A DNA stretch of 64,000 bases from Hyphomicrobiales bacterium (lineage in GTDB: Bacteria > Pseudomonadota > Alphaproteobacteria > Rhizobiales > Rhizobiaceae). The DNA is taken from assembly GCA_900471605.1 (NCBI GenBank), contig UCEY01000031.1, positions 173,225 to 237,224 of the forward strand, read 5' to 3'. The notes beneath the pieces were generated by a model, which had not been told where the DNA came from, did not search any database, and saw only the letters and a program-made list of their open reading frames with translations. Shown here one piece after another: positions 53,256 to 62,028 of the stretch (position 1 is its first letter; each line of letters begins with the position of its first letter). The translations under genes were made by a program, and so were the position numbers.

Positions 53256-53875
53256 ACGATGCTCCCTCCACCATTTTACTGTTCAGCAATCACGGGTTTC
53301 TTTCCAAGTCAATCAAGCTGCCGTTCATGTCGTCGTATTTCGTTACAAACCAACCTGACTTCGATGACGGATGGGGCGAGCAAATCCGCGGCGGTTCCTG
53401 ATCGCGCTCGACTCCCCCAACGCGTCCGACATCAGCTAAGTACCAGGCCTCTTCTCCAAAGACTTTTTATTGGATGTTCGCTCAAGGAGCAGTGACTGGC
53501 AGGAAGGGTTTCGCACCTTGGTAGATCTATTGTCATCTGCTCCGATATCCACGACTTTTAGGGCCGCTTTGGAAAGGCTCGCGTCGTAACGATATCTATA
53601 CCAAACCGTAGACCCTCGTCTTCAAAGACGGATTTTCGTTTCTGGTATGGTCCCGAAACCCCATTCTCGCCGCATTGGGGATTCGGAATGGCCGCATTGT
53701 TTCGTATGATTGGCCTTGCCGGATCCGTTGCGTTCGCGCGAGCGGGAGGCAAAGCGGCGGATGAGGTCACAGGGCCCCGGCAGACGCCTTCAACACATTG
53801 ACATGGTTTTTATTCGGGCAGTTCCGGTTGCCCGGACCCTTGCATTGTCTTTGAGCCTTCGAGTGGGAATTTGAT
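53256..53875. other. 620-bp region without a recognisable gene
   Basis: No reading frame with a recognisable product or ribosome-binding site on either strand. The composition is mixed and less GC-rich than the core. A short CGTCTTCAAAGACG palindrome occurs at about 53619-53632. It may be debris at the edge of the acyltransferase-FkbM islet or the promoter region of the genes on both sides. Confidence 0.6.
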
Positions 53876-54532
53876 ATGAACAGGATAATATCCGCAAGCG
53901 CGGTCCTTGCGCTCGCGTGTTTCTGGACAGCAGGCCCGGGGCTTGCGGAAGACAAGCCGTTGATCTGGAAGCCGGCCCGCAATTCCGACACCAGCTACTC
54001 CGTCAAGCTCGGCCTGAAGCTGCCGACCCGGCTGGAGACCGAGGCCGGCGTTTCGATGGGCGTCGATACGACGGCAAGCGGCACGCCGGTCGACACGCCC
54101 ATCAAGTTCTGGAGCAATTTCACGGCCGAAAAGATCCAGACGCCCGCCTATCAGCTGAACCGCGGCGTCGGCGTCGACCTCGACGGCAAGACCGGCAGTG
54201 CCGGGATCAGCATGAATTATTACGAAAAGGAGGTCGCGACGCCGACGATCGACATCGAGAGGCGCAGCAGCTACGGCATGCGATATGACGGGACGTCGGG
54301 GGAATGGTGCGGCGTCGACGTCAGCCAGTCGGTCCGCCTGTCGCATGGCCCAAGCCGCACGGCGCTGGTCGGACGTGCCAGCGGCAGCAATGGGTTTCGC
54401 ACGCTCGGGGCAGGTGTTTCCGTGGAAAAGAAGCTCGGCCGTTATATGACCCTCAGCGGCGCGCTCGACCGGACGTCGGATGCGCCCGAGCCGGTCGCAA
54501 GTGTCAACGCCCGTTATTCCTTGAGTTGGTGA
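53876..54532 (+). CDS. Predicted outer-membrane or surface protein
   Basis: A 218-residue protein with a signal peptide (SAVLALACFWTAGPGLA, cleavage near residue 24). The mature part alternates polar and hydrophobic residues in short beta-strand-like runs, and the chain ends NARYSLSW: a C-terminal aromatic residue is the usual signal for outer-membrane beta-barrels. A small eight-strand barrel fits the length. No named family. Divergent from nothing obvious; the 620-bp gene-free region is upstream. Confidence 0.7.
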   Translation: MNRIISASAVLALACFWTAGPGLAEDKPLIWKPARNSDTSYSVKLGLKLPTRLETEAGVSMGVDTTASGTPVDTPIKFWSNFTAEKIQTPAYQLNRGVGVDLDGKTGSAGISMNYYEKEVATPTIDIERRSSYGMRYDGTSGEWCGVDVSQSVRLSHGPSRTALVGRASGSNGFRTLGAGVSVEKKLGRYMTLSGALDRTSDAPEPVASVNARYSLSW

Positions 54533-54582
54533 ACGAAAAAGGGACGCCGAAGCGCCCCGTGATTGCGTGCCGGCAAAGCCGG

Positions 54583-55356
54583 TCAGTGCAGGATCTGGCT
54601 GAGGAAGAGCCTGGTGCGCTCGTGCTGCGGATTGTCGAAGAATTCCGCCGGCGAGTTCTGCTCGACGATCTGGCCCTGGTCCATGAAGATCACCCGATGG
54701 GCGACCTGGCGCGCGAAGCCCATCTCGTGGGTGACGCACAGCATGGTCATGCCTTCTTCCGCGAGGCCCACCATCGTATCGAGCACTTCCTTGACCATTT
54801 CCGGGTCGAGCGCCGAGGTCGGTTCGTCGAACAGCATGATCTTGGGCTTCATGCACAGCGACCGGGCGATCGCCACGCGCTGCTGCTGGCCGCCGGATAG
54901 CTGGCCCGGATATTTATGGGCCTGTTCCGGGATCTTGACGCGCTTCAGGTAGTGCATCGCGATCTCTTCCGCCTGCTTCTTCGGCATCTTGCGGACCCAG
55001 ATCGGCGCAAGCGTGCAATTCTCCAGGATCGTCAGATGCGGGAAGAGGTTGAAGTGCTGGAACACCATGCCGACTTCCCGGCGCACTTCATCGATTTTCT
55101 TCAGGTCGTTGGTAAGTTCGATGCCATCGACGATAATGTTGCCGGCCTGATGTTCCTCAAGGCGGTTGATGCAGCGGATCATCGTCGACTTGCCGGAACC
55201 GGACGGTCCGGCGATGACGATGCGTTCGCCCTTCATCACCTTCAGGTTGACGTCGCGCAGCACATGGAAGTCGCCGTACCACTTGTTCATGCCGATGATT
55301 TCCACGGCAACGTCGGTGGCGGAGACGGTCATTTTTTTGGGTTGGGCATCAGCCAT
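54583..55356 (-). CDS. aapP: General L-amino acid ABC transporter ATPase
   Basis: A 257-residue ABC ATPase: Walker A GPSGSGKST, signature LSGGQQQRVAIAR, Walker B IMLFDEPTSALD. It couples ATP hydrolysis to the AapQ/AapM permeases. It begins 30 bases after aapM, and the order J-Q-M-P equals the rhizobial aap operon for broad-range L-amino-acid uptake, needed for nitrogen fixation in nodulating species. Confidence 0.95.
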   Translation of the reverse strand: MADAQPKKMTVSATDVAVEIIGMNKWYGDFHVLRDVNLKVMKGERIVIAGPSGSGKSTMIRCINRLEEHQAGNIIVDGIELTNDLKKIDEVRREVGMVFQHFNLFPHLTILENCTLAPIWVRKMPKKQAEEIAMHYLKRVKIPEQAHKYPGQLSGGQQQRVAIARSLCMKPKIMLFDEPTSALDPEMVKEVLDTMVGLAEEGMTMLCVTHEMGFARQVAHRVIFMDQGQIVEQNSPAEFFDNPQHERTRLFLSQILH

Positions 55357-55386
55357 TGTTTTCCCCTTGTAATTCTGTTTTGGCGA

Positions 55387-56544
55387 TCAGCGCTTGTGGG
55401 CCGTGTCGAGATGCCGCTCCATGAAGGCAGAGTAGCGCGACATGCTGAAGCAGAACAGCCAGTAAATGAAGCCTGCGAAGATCAGGCCGGTGATCGGCGT
55501 CACCGGCGTGATCCAGGTCGTGTCGGTAAAGTTCAGGCGCACGATGTTCAGGAAGTCGAACATGCCGATGATCGACACGAGCGAGGTATCCTTGAAAAGG
55601 CCGATAAACGTGTTGACGATGCCGGGGATGACCAGCTTGATCGCCTGCGGCAGGACGATCAGCCGCATCTTCTGCCAGTAGCCGAGGCCGAGCGAATCGG
55701 CGCCTTCCGACTGGCCCTTGGGGATGGCCTGCAGGCCGCCGCGTATGACTTCCGCCATATAGGCCGAGGTAAACAGGGCGACAGCCACCAAGGCGCGAAG
55801 AAGGTTGTCGATCGTCCAGCCGACCGGCAGGAAAAGCGGCAGCATCACGTTCGCCATGAAGAGCACGGTGATGAGCGGCACGCCGCGGATCACCTCGATG
55901 AAGGTGACGCAGAGCGTCTTGATCACCGGCATTTTCGACCGGCGCCCCAGCGCAAGCAGGATGCCGAGCGGAAAGGATACGCCGATCCCGATGAAGGACA
56001 GGATCAGCGTCACCATCAGGCCGCCCCAGAGCGGCGTTTCCACCCGTTCCAGGCCGAACACGTTGCCGTGCAGCAGGAAGAAGGCGACGATCGGGAAAAC
56101 GATGAAGAGCAGGAGGGCGTTGAGACCCTTGCGCGGCACCTTCGGGACGAGCATCGGCACAAGCAGGGCGATCAGCATGACAATCACCAGGATCGGCCGC
56201 CAGCGCTCGTCGAGCGGGAAGCGCCCGAATATGAACTGCACGAAACGATCCTTGACGAAAGCCCAGCAGGCGCCCTTCCAGCCGTCGGGCTGGATGCCGC
56301 CTTGAACGACGGTGGCGCACACCGACCGGTCGCTGCCGAACCAGCTGGCCTGGAGGAACAGCCAGTTCAAGGCGGGCGGAATGGCAAGGGCCAATACGGC
56401 CAGCGCCAGGATGGTCAGGACGATATCCTTCGGCGTGGCGAGCAGGTTCACCCGGATCCAGCCGACGATATTGCCTGTCGCGATCGGTGCCGGCTGAGCC
56501 GGCAGCATCTCGTGACGCACGTAGGAGGGGTTGGAATCGGCCAT
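55387..56544 (-). CDS. aapM: General L-amino acid ABC transporter permease
   Basis: A 385-residue inner-membrane permease of the polar amino acid type. The soluble N-terminal region and extra helices before the conserved part (from about residue 170, GVSFPLGILLALG) are typical of AapM. The coupling segment is EVIRGGLQAIPKGQSEGADSLGLG, ending IVLPQAIKLVIPGI. It starts four bases after the aapQ stop. Confidence 0.95.
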   Translation of the reverse strand: MADSNPSYVRHEMLPAQPAPIATGNIVGWIRVNLLATPKDIVLTILALAVLALAIPPALNWLFLQASWFGSDRSVCATVVQGGIQPDGWKGACWAFVKDRFVQFIFGRFPLDERWRPILVIVMLIALLVPMLVPKVPRKGLNALLLFIVFPIVAFFLLHGNVFGLERVETPLWGGLMVTLILSFIGIGVSFPLGILLALGRRSKMPVIKTLCVTFIEVIRGVPLITVLFMANVMLPLFLPVGWTIDNLLRALVAVALFTSAYMAEVIRGGLQAIPKGQSEGADSLGLGYWQKMRLIVLPQAIKLVIPGIVNTFIGLFKDTSLVSIIGMFDFLNIVRLNFTDTTWITPVTPITGLIFAGFIYWLFCFSMSRYSAFMERHLDTAHKR

Positions 56545-56548
56545 GATC

Positions 56549-57745
56549 TTACCTCTCCACCAGTGCCATCTTGGCGTTGAACCAGTTCATGAACAGCGAG
56601 GTTACGATGCTGATCGTCAGGTAGACGACGAGCCAGATCGAAATGACTTCGACCGCCTGGCCCGTCTGGTTCATTGTCGTGCCGCCCGTCGAAACGAGTT
56701 CCGGGAAGCCGATCGCAACGCCGAGCGACGAATTCTTCGTGAGGTTCAGATACTGGCTCGTCAGCGGCGGAATGATGATGCGCATCGCCTGCGGGATCAC
56801 GACAAGGCGTGTGGTCGTCGAAGGCTGGAGGCCGAGCGCGAAGGAGGCTTCCGATTGACCCTTTGGAACGCCACGGATGCCGGCGCGGATGATTTCCGCG
56901 ATAAAGGCGGCGGTATAGAAGGAAAGCGCCAGATAAAGGGCCACGAATTCCGGGGCGATCACCGATCCGCCCGAAAGATTGAAGCGCCCGGCAATCGGAT
57001 AGTCGAAGGAAAGCGGCGCGCCGAGCGCCAGGAAGGTCAGCAGCGGCAGGCCGACGATCAGGCCGGCACCGGCCCAGATCGTGTGGAACTGCTTGCCGGT
57101 GCGCATCTGACGCTGCTTCGCCCACATGGCGATTGCAAGGGTTGCTATGACGCCGACGAGGACGGCGACCGAGATCAGATACGCGCCGTCTCCCCAGAGT
57201 GGCTTCGGGAATGCCAGGCCGCGGTTGTTGAGGAACATGTTGAAGGGCAGCTTCAGCGAGTCGCGCACCTGCGGCAGCGAGGAAAGCACGCCCGAATACC
57301 AGAAGAAGATGACAAGCAGCGGCGGGATGTTGCGGAACACCTCGACATAGACCGTACACAGCTTGGCAATCAGCCAGTTCCGGGAAAGGCGGCCGATGCC
57401 GATGAGGAAACCGATGATCGTCGCGGTGAATATGCCGGTGATGGCGATCAGGATCGTGTTGATCAGGCCGACAAGCAGAGCGTCGCCATAGGTCGAGTCG
57501 CTCGAATACGAGATCATCGCAAAGCCGATATCGAAGCCGGAACGGCCGGCCAAGAAGCTGTAGCCCGAGGCGATATTGGCGCGCGCGAGATTGACCGAGA
57601 CGTTGTGGCTGATCGACCAGGTGACCAGGACCACGATCACTGCTGTGAGGATCTGGAAGAAGATGCTGCGCACCTTCGGGTCGTATATGGGGGAAACCCT
57701 AGGCTCTCCCCTGTGAGATGACACACTTATGGCGTGATCTGTCAT
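56549..57745 (-). CDS. aapQ: General L-amino acid ABC transporter permease
   Basis: A 398-residue inner-membrane permease, partner of AapM. The N-terminal half contains several helices (SIFFQILTAVIVVLVTWSI first). The polar amino acid permease core follows, with AEIIRAGIRGVPKGQSEASFALGL and VVIPQAMRIIIPPL as the coupling region. It overlaps no gene; a 105-bp gap with a hairpin separates it from aapJ. Confidence 0.95.
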   Translation of the reverse strand: MTDHAISVSSHRGEPRVSPIYDPKVRSIFFQILTAVIVVLVTWSISHNVSVNLARANIASGYSFLAGRSGFDIGFAMISYSSDSTYGDALLVGLINTILIAITGIFTATIIGFLIGIGRLSRNWLIAKLCTVYVEVFRNIPPLLVIFFWYSGVLSSLPQVRDSLKLPFNMFLNNRGLAFPKPLWGDGAYLISVAVLVGVIATLAIAMWAKQRQMRTGKQFHTIWAGAGLIVGLPLLTFLALGAPLSFDYPIAGRFNLSGGSVIAPEFVALYLALSFYTAAFIAEIIRAGIRGVPKGQSEASFALGLQPSTTTRLVVIPQAMRIIIPPLTSQYLNLTKNSSLGVAIGFPELVSTGGTTMNQTGQAVEVISIWLVVYLTISIVTSLFMNWFNAKMALVER

Positions 57746-57805
57746 ACTGCCTTTCCCCGTTGGCCTTTAGGCCTTTTTTGTTTTTGATTTTTTATTTTTG
57801 GTAGT

Positions 57806-57831
57806 CGGCAAGGCGGCGGGCCGCCTTGCCG
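57806..57831 (-). terminator. Intercistronic hairpin after aapJ
   Basis: Perfect 12-bp stem CGGCAAGGCGGC/GCCGCCTTGCCG with only two bases between arms, so the innermost pair opens. On the minus strand an A-rich run follows, so it is more likely an mRNA-stabilising element between aapJ and aapQ than a full terminator. Confidence 0.65.
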
Positions 57832-57850
57832 GGGTTCATAAGGCCGGAGC

Positions 57851-58876
57851 TTAGCGAACCGGCGGAGCGTATTGCAGGCCGCCCTTGGTCCAGAGCGCGT
57901 TCAGGCCGCGCTGGATCTTGAGGGGCGTGTTGGCGCCGATGTTGCGTTCGAAGACTTCGCCGTAGTTACCGACGCCCTTGATGATGTTGTAGGCCCAGTC
58001 GTTGGTCAGGCCGAGGTCGGTACCGATCTTGGTGTCCTTCTCGACGCCGAGGAAGCGGCGAACGTCCGGGTTGGTGGAGCTCTTCTTGATGTCGTCGACA
58101 TTGGCCTGGGTGATGCCGAACTCTTCGGCCTGCACGAGCGCATAACCGGTCCAGGTGACGATGTCGAACCACTTGTCGTCGCCCTGGCGCACGGCCGGAG
58201 CGAGCGGCTCCTTGGAAATGATTTCCGGCAGGATCACGTGGTCGGTCGGGTTGGAGAGCGACAGTCGCAGCGAATAGAGGCCGGACTGGTCGGTCGTGTA
58301 GACGTCGCAACGGCCGGCCTGATAGGCAGCGTTCACTTCCTCGAGCTTTTCGAAGACGACCGGCTTGTATTCGAGCTTGTTGGCCTTGAAGTAGTCGGCG
58401 AGGTTGAGTTCGGTCGTCGTGCCTGCCTGAACGCAGACGGCGGCGCCGGAAAGTTCGAGAGCCGACTTCACGTTGAGGCTCTTGGGCACCATGAAGCCCT
58501 GGCCGTCATAGTAGTTGACATAACGGAAGTTGAAGCCGAGCGCGGTATCGCGGTTGATCGTCCAGGTCGAGTTACGGGCGAGCAGGTCGATTTCGCCGGA
58601 CTGCAGCGCCGTGAAGCGGCTCTGCGCGGTGGTCGGCGTGTACTTGACCTTGGTCGCGTCGCCGAAGATGGCGGCAGCGACCGCCTTGCAGTAATCGACG
58701 TCGAAACCCTTCCAGTTACCGGCGGAATCCGGCTGTGCGAAGCCGGCAAGACCGGTGTTGACGCCGCACTGGACGAAGCCCTTCGCCTTCACATCATCGA
58801 GCGTCGCGGCGGAAGCCGCCGAAGCAAAGCCCAGAACCGCAGTGCCAAGCGCGGCTGACAGAAGCGTCTTTTTCAT
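57851..58876 (-). CDS. aapJ: General L-amino acid ABC transporter substrate-binding protein
   Basis: A 341-residue periplasmic binding protein. The signal peptide is MKKTLLSAALGTAVLGFASA, cleavage about residue 23. Mature segments KGFVQCGVNTGLAGFAQPD and GFDVDYCKAVAAAIFGDATKV are typical of AapJ. It captures many L-amino acids for AapQMP. The start is ATG 58876, after GGGA; a TTG nine bases upstream is possible. A hairpin follows the gene, consistent with higher expression than the permeases. Confidence 0.95.
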   Translation of the reverse strand: MKKTLLSAALGTAVLGFASAASAATLDDVKAKGFVQCGVNTGLAGFAQPDSAGNWKGFDVDYCKAVAAAIFGDATKVKYTPTTAQSRFTALQSGEIDLLARNSTWTINRDTALGFNFRYVNYYDGQGFMVPKSLNVKSALELSGAAVCVQAGTTTELNLADYFKANKLEYKPVVFEKLEEVNAAYQAGRCDVYTTDQSGLYSLRLSLSNPTDHVILPEIISKEPLAPAVRQGDDKWFDIVTWTGYALVQAEEFGITQANVDDIKKSSTNPDVRRFLGVEKDTKIGTDLGLTNDWAYNIIKGVGNYGEVFERNIGANTPLKIQRGLNALWTKGGLQYAPPVR

Positions 58877-59242
58877 TTTTCCCAACCTTTATCTATCGTG
58901 TTCTGTGATTTGATGACACCGTGCCGCTCCCCTGTCTTTCGAATACGGCAGGCCGCCCGCTAACCCTCCCGGTGCGGGCGTTGCTATCTCATTCGCAAAA
59001 CAACGCAGGGTCAAGTGTCGCTTTTTCGAATTGCGTCCGAAATGAGGTAAATTCGTTAGCCCGGCTCAGAAAACGCCCAGTTACCCAAAGTTTGGGCAGC
59101 ATATGATCAAAAGGGATGCGTTTTCCGCAGCATGGCAGGCTCCCTGATGCCGCTGGTCCGGGCCGCCCGCGCTGGGGTTGACCGAGCCTTTTTCCGGCGG
59201 CAAAACTTGCCGTCTCCATTGCCAACGAAAGCTCCCCCCGAC
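58877..59242. other. 366-bp divergent region between aapJ and metC
   Basis: No gene. It carries a likely aapJ promoter (58986-59015, minus) and the palindrome CCCAAA-G-TTTGGG (59084-59096), a possible operator. Confidence 0.6.
58986..59015 (-). promoter_or_regulatory. Promoter of the aap operon
   Basis: On the minus strand CTTGAC (59010-59015) is the exact rhizobial -35. After 18 bases TGAGAT (58986-58991) serves as a weak -10. It is about 110 bases upstream of aapJ. Confidence 0.5.
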
Positions 59243-60433
59243 ATGAAAAAGACGAACGAGTCCTTGTTAAGCGGCGCTGGCCCGAACACGCGTCTGGCGC
59301 ACATGGGCAACGACCCGTCCAGCTACCACGGCTTTATCAACCCGCCGGTCGTCCACGCTTCCACCGTCTTGTTTCCCGATGTCGCGACGATGGAGAAGCG
59401 GGCCCAGAAATACACCTACGGGACGCGCAGCACGCCGACCACGGATGCGCTCTGCGCCGCTTTCGACGAACTGGAAGGTTCGGCCGGCACCATTCTGGTT
59501 CCCTCGGGGCTTGCGGCGATTTCGGTGCCGTTTCTCGCCTATCTCTCGGCTGGCGACCACGCTCTGATCGTCGATTCCGTTTACGCGCCGTGCCGCAATT
59601 TCTGCAACACGATGCTGAAGCGCCTGGGCGTTGCGGTCGAGTATTACGATCCGGAGATCGGCGCCGGCATCGAGGCGCTGATCAAGCCGAATACCAGGCT
59701 GGTCCATACCGAAGCGCCAGGCTCCAACACGATGGAGATGCAGGATATCCGGGCGATCGCGGAGGTGGCCCACCGGCACGACTGCGTCGTCACGATGGAC
59801 AATACCTGGGCGACGCCGCTTTATTTCCGGCCGCTCGATTTCGGCGTCGATGTCTCGATCCATGCGACGACGAAATATCCGTCCGGCCATTCGGACATCA
59901 TCATGGGTTCCGTCTCGGCCAATGCCAGGCACTGGCCGAAACTCGAGGAAGCCCGCGTCACGCTCGGGATCTGCGGCGCGCCGGATGATTCCTACCAGAT
60001 CCTGCGCGGCCTGCGCACCATGGGCGTGCGGCTCGAGCACCATCAGAAGAGCGCGCTCGATATCGCCACCTGGCTGGAGAGCCGTGACGACGTCGCGCGC
60101 GTCCTTCATCCGGCGCTTCCGAGCTTCCCGGGCCATGCGATCTGGAAGCGCGACTTCAAGGGCGCTAGCGGCGTCTTCTCCTTCGTGCTGAAGGCGGATG
60201 GCGACAAGGCGAAAGCCAGGGCGCACGCTTTCCTGGACGCGCTCACCTTCTTCGGCCTCGGTTATTCCTGGGGCGGTTACGAGAGCCTTGCCGTACCGGT
60301 CAATCTGTCGGACCGCACCATCGCCAAGGCGCCGCCGGAAGGTCCGGTCATCCGCCTGCAGATCGGCCTTGAGGATGTCGCAGATCTGAAAAAGGATCTG
60401 GAAGCAGGCTTTGCAGCCGCCGCAGAGGTCTGA
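59243..60433 (+). CDS. metC: Cystathionine beta-lyase
   Basis: A 396-residue PLP enzyme of the Cys/Met metabolism family, which splits cystathionine to homocysteine, pyruvate and ammonia. The PLP lysine is in SIHATTKYPSGHSD, and YGTRSTPTTDAL, TMDNTWATPLYFRP and SWGGYESLAVP support MetC. ATG 59243 gives the usual start MKKTNESLLSG; upstream in-frame starts would add a disordered lead. Its stop codon directly abuts the stop of the converging FAD monooxygenase gene. Confidence 0.92.
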   Translation: MKKTNESLLSGAGPNTRLAHMGNDPSSYHGFINPPVVHASTVLFPDVATMEKRAQKYTYGTRSTPTTDALCAAFDELEGSAGTILVPSGLAAISVPFLAYLSAGDHALIVDSVYAPCRNFCNTMLKRLGVAVEYYDPEIGAGIEALIKPNTRLVHTEAPGSNTMEMQDIRAIAEVAHRHDCVVTMDNTWATPLYFRPLDFGVDVSIHATTKYPSGHSDIIMGSVSANARHWPKLEEARVTLGICGAPDDSYQILRGLRTMGVRLEHHQKSALDIATWLESRDDVARVLHPALPSFPGHAIWKRDFKGASGVFSFVLKADGDKAKARAHAFLDALTFFGLGYSWGGYESLAVPVNLSDRTIAKAPPEGPVIRLQIGLEDVADLKKDLEAGFAAAAEV

Positions 60434-61597
60434 TCACGCCGCCTTGAAGCCGTAGAGCCAGTCGAGATCCGCCGCGAGCGATTGCGGCGGACGCAGCGAG
60501 AGCACGATATCGCGGCCGAGCCTCACGGGCCCGCGGGCGTGGTAGGCGAAGCGGTTGAACAGGCCGCGGGCGCGCACCTTGGCGATCCGCGCCGTCCGTT
60601 CGCTCTCGAAATCTGTCAGCGACTGCGCTAGGGGTAGGGGACCGGACACCCGGTTTGCCAGCACGAACGCGTCTTCGATCGCCATCGATGCGCCCTGCGC
60701 CGCAAACGGCATCATCGCATGCGCCGCATCGCCGATCAGCGCCATGTCGCGGCCATTGTGCCAGCGTCCGGCAGTCACCTGGTAAAGCGGCCAGAAGGTC
60801 GGCCGCTCTGCCGTTTCGATCAGTCGAACGATGCGCCGGTCCCAGCGATGGAACTGGCTGAGCAGCATGCGCCTCTGGGCGTCGCTTGCCTGCGCGTCCC
60901 ACGTCTTGCCGGGACTGATGCCCGAAGCGATCGCGACGATGTTGAACCCGTCGATCTCCCTCAGCGGATAGGCGACGACATGGGTCGAGGGACCGAGAAA
61001 GGCGGTGACCTGGCCGGCGTCCAGCCAGTCTGGCCGGGCGCTGCTAGGGATCGTGAAGCGCCACGCGACGTTGCGCGAAAAATCCGGCTCCGGGCTGTCC
61101 GGGATGCCGGCACGCAGATTGGACCAGACGCCGTCGGCTCCGACGATCAGCGGATAGGCTTTGCCGGTAATCCCGGTCAGCGCCCCGTGCGGATCCTGCC
61201 GGACCGGCGTGTCGAGGTGGACGCTGCAGAGCGGGTTCCGTTCCACGGCCGCAAGCAGGGCCTTCTGCAGCGTGGCGCGGTGGAGAACGCCGTAGGGCGA
61301 ACCCCAGCGCTCGCGGGCAAACCGTCCGGCTGGAACATGCGCAAGCGGCCTGAGCGACGTTCCGGAAACGAGCGCGATCCGCTCGGGCTCGGTCCAGACG
61401 GCTTCGAGTGCCGGCAGGACGCCGAGTTCGGAAAGCACGCGCGAGGCGTTCGGCGAGACCTGCAGTCCAGCGCCGACTTCGATCAGGTCGGCGGCCTCCT
61501 CGAAAACGTCGCAGGCTATGCCGTGGCGGGCGAAGGCGAGCGCGGCCGTCAGCCCGGCCATGCCGGCACCGATGACCGCTACTCTTTCGATGGACAT
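60434..61597 (-). CDS. FAD-dependent monooxygenase (salicylate hydroxylase-like)
   Basis: A 387-residue aromatic-ring hydroxylase-type flavoprotein. The FAD fold is VAVIGAGMAGLTAALAFA, the mid-chain motif GADGVWSNLR (DG motif) and the second FAD motif LIGDAAHAMMPFAAQGAS are present, and SPNASRVL near residue 48 is typical of salicylate/6-hydroxynicotinate hydroxylases. The substrate cannot be told. It ends exactly where metC ends (TGATCA joins the two stops). Confidence 0.9.
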   Translation of the reverse strand: MSIERVAVIGAGMAGLTAALAFARHGIACDVFEEAADLIEVGAGLQVSPNASRVLSELGVLPALEAVWTEPERIALVSGTSLRPLAHVPAGRFARERWGSPYGVLHRATLQKALLAAVERNPLCSVHLDTPVRQDPHGALTGITGKAYPLIVGADGVWSNLRAGIPDSPEPDFSRNVAWRFTIPSSARPDWLDAGQVTAFLGPSTHVVAYPLREIDGFNIVAIASGISPGKTWDAQASDAQRRMLLSQFHRWDRRIVRLIETAERPTFWPLYQVTAGRWHNGRDMALIGDAAHAMMPFAAQGASMAIEDAFVLANRVSGPLPLAQSLTDFESERTARIAKVRARGLFNRFAYHARGPVRLGRDIVLSLRPPQSLAADLDWLYGFKAA

Positions 61598-61610
61598 GTC
61601 GGGTTGCCGA

Positions 61611-61856
61611 TCAGGCGGCCTTGACGTGGAAGACGCAGCCCGGCGGGTCGGTCTGTTCGGCCTTCAGCGACGGATTGTAGCGGTAGAGGGTCGAGCAGTA
61701 GGAGCAGACCTTCTCGTTGTCGTCACCCATGTCGATGAAGATGTGCGGATGGTCGAAGGGAACCGAAGCGCCGGTGCACATGAACTCCTTGACGCCGATC
61801 TGGATCAAGCGATGCCCGCCGTCGTTCTGGAAGTGGGGAATGCTGTGCCCGGCCAT
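61611..61856 (-). CDS. NDUFS6-like zinc-finger protein
   Basis: An 81-residue protein of the zf-CHCC family (relative of mitochondrial complex I subunit NDUFS6). The zinc ligands are Cys in EFMCTGAS, His in FDHPHIF and two Cys in KVCSYCSTLY. The end PPGCVFHVKAA is also conserved in this group. ATG 61856 is preferred as it gives MAGHSIPHFQNDGG; upstream starts add a basic lead. It starts upstream of the monooxygenase gene in the same direction, 13 bases apart. Confidence 0.9.
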   Translation of the reverse strand: MAGHSIPHFQNDGGHRLIQIGVKEFMCTGASVPFDHPHIFIDMGDDNEKVCSYCSTLYRYNPSLKAEQTDPPGCVFHVKAA

Positions 61857-62028
61857 GATGGTCTCCGATACTGGAATGCGACGCTTCTGATTTGCGCCGG
61901 ACATTAGCCGCCCGTTCAGTGATTGTGTAGTGGGAAAACCGCCGCAGCCACGTTGATTTCCTGTCTTTCACGGGTTCAAACGCAGCCGTTCATCCCTTAT
62001 CTTCCCGGCGTCAATAAGGACTGCCTCG

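Noticed and set aside
57762..57780. GGCCTTTAGGCC-TTTTTT as a plus-strand terminator
   Set aside because: The stem is only four or five base pairs and no plus-strand gene precedes it.
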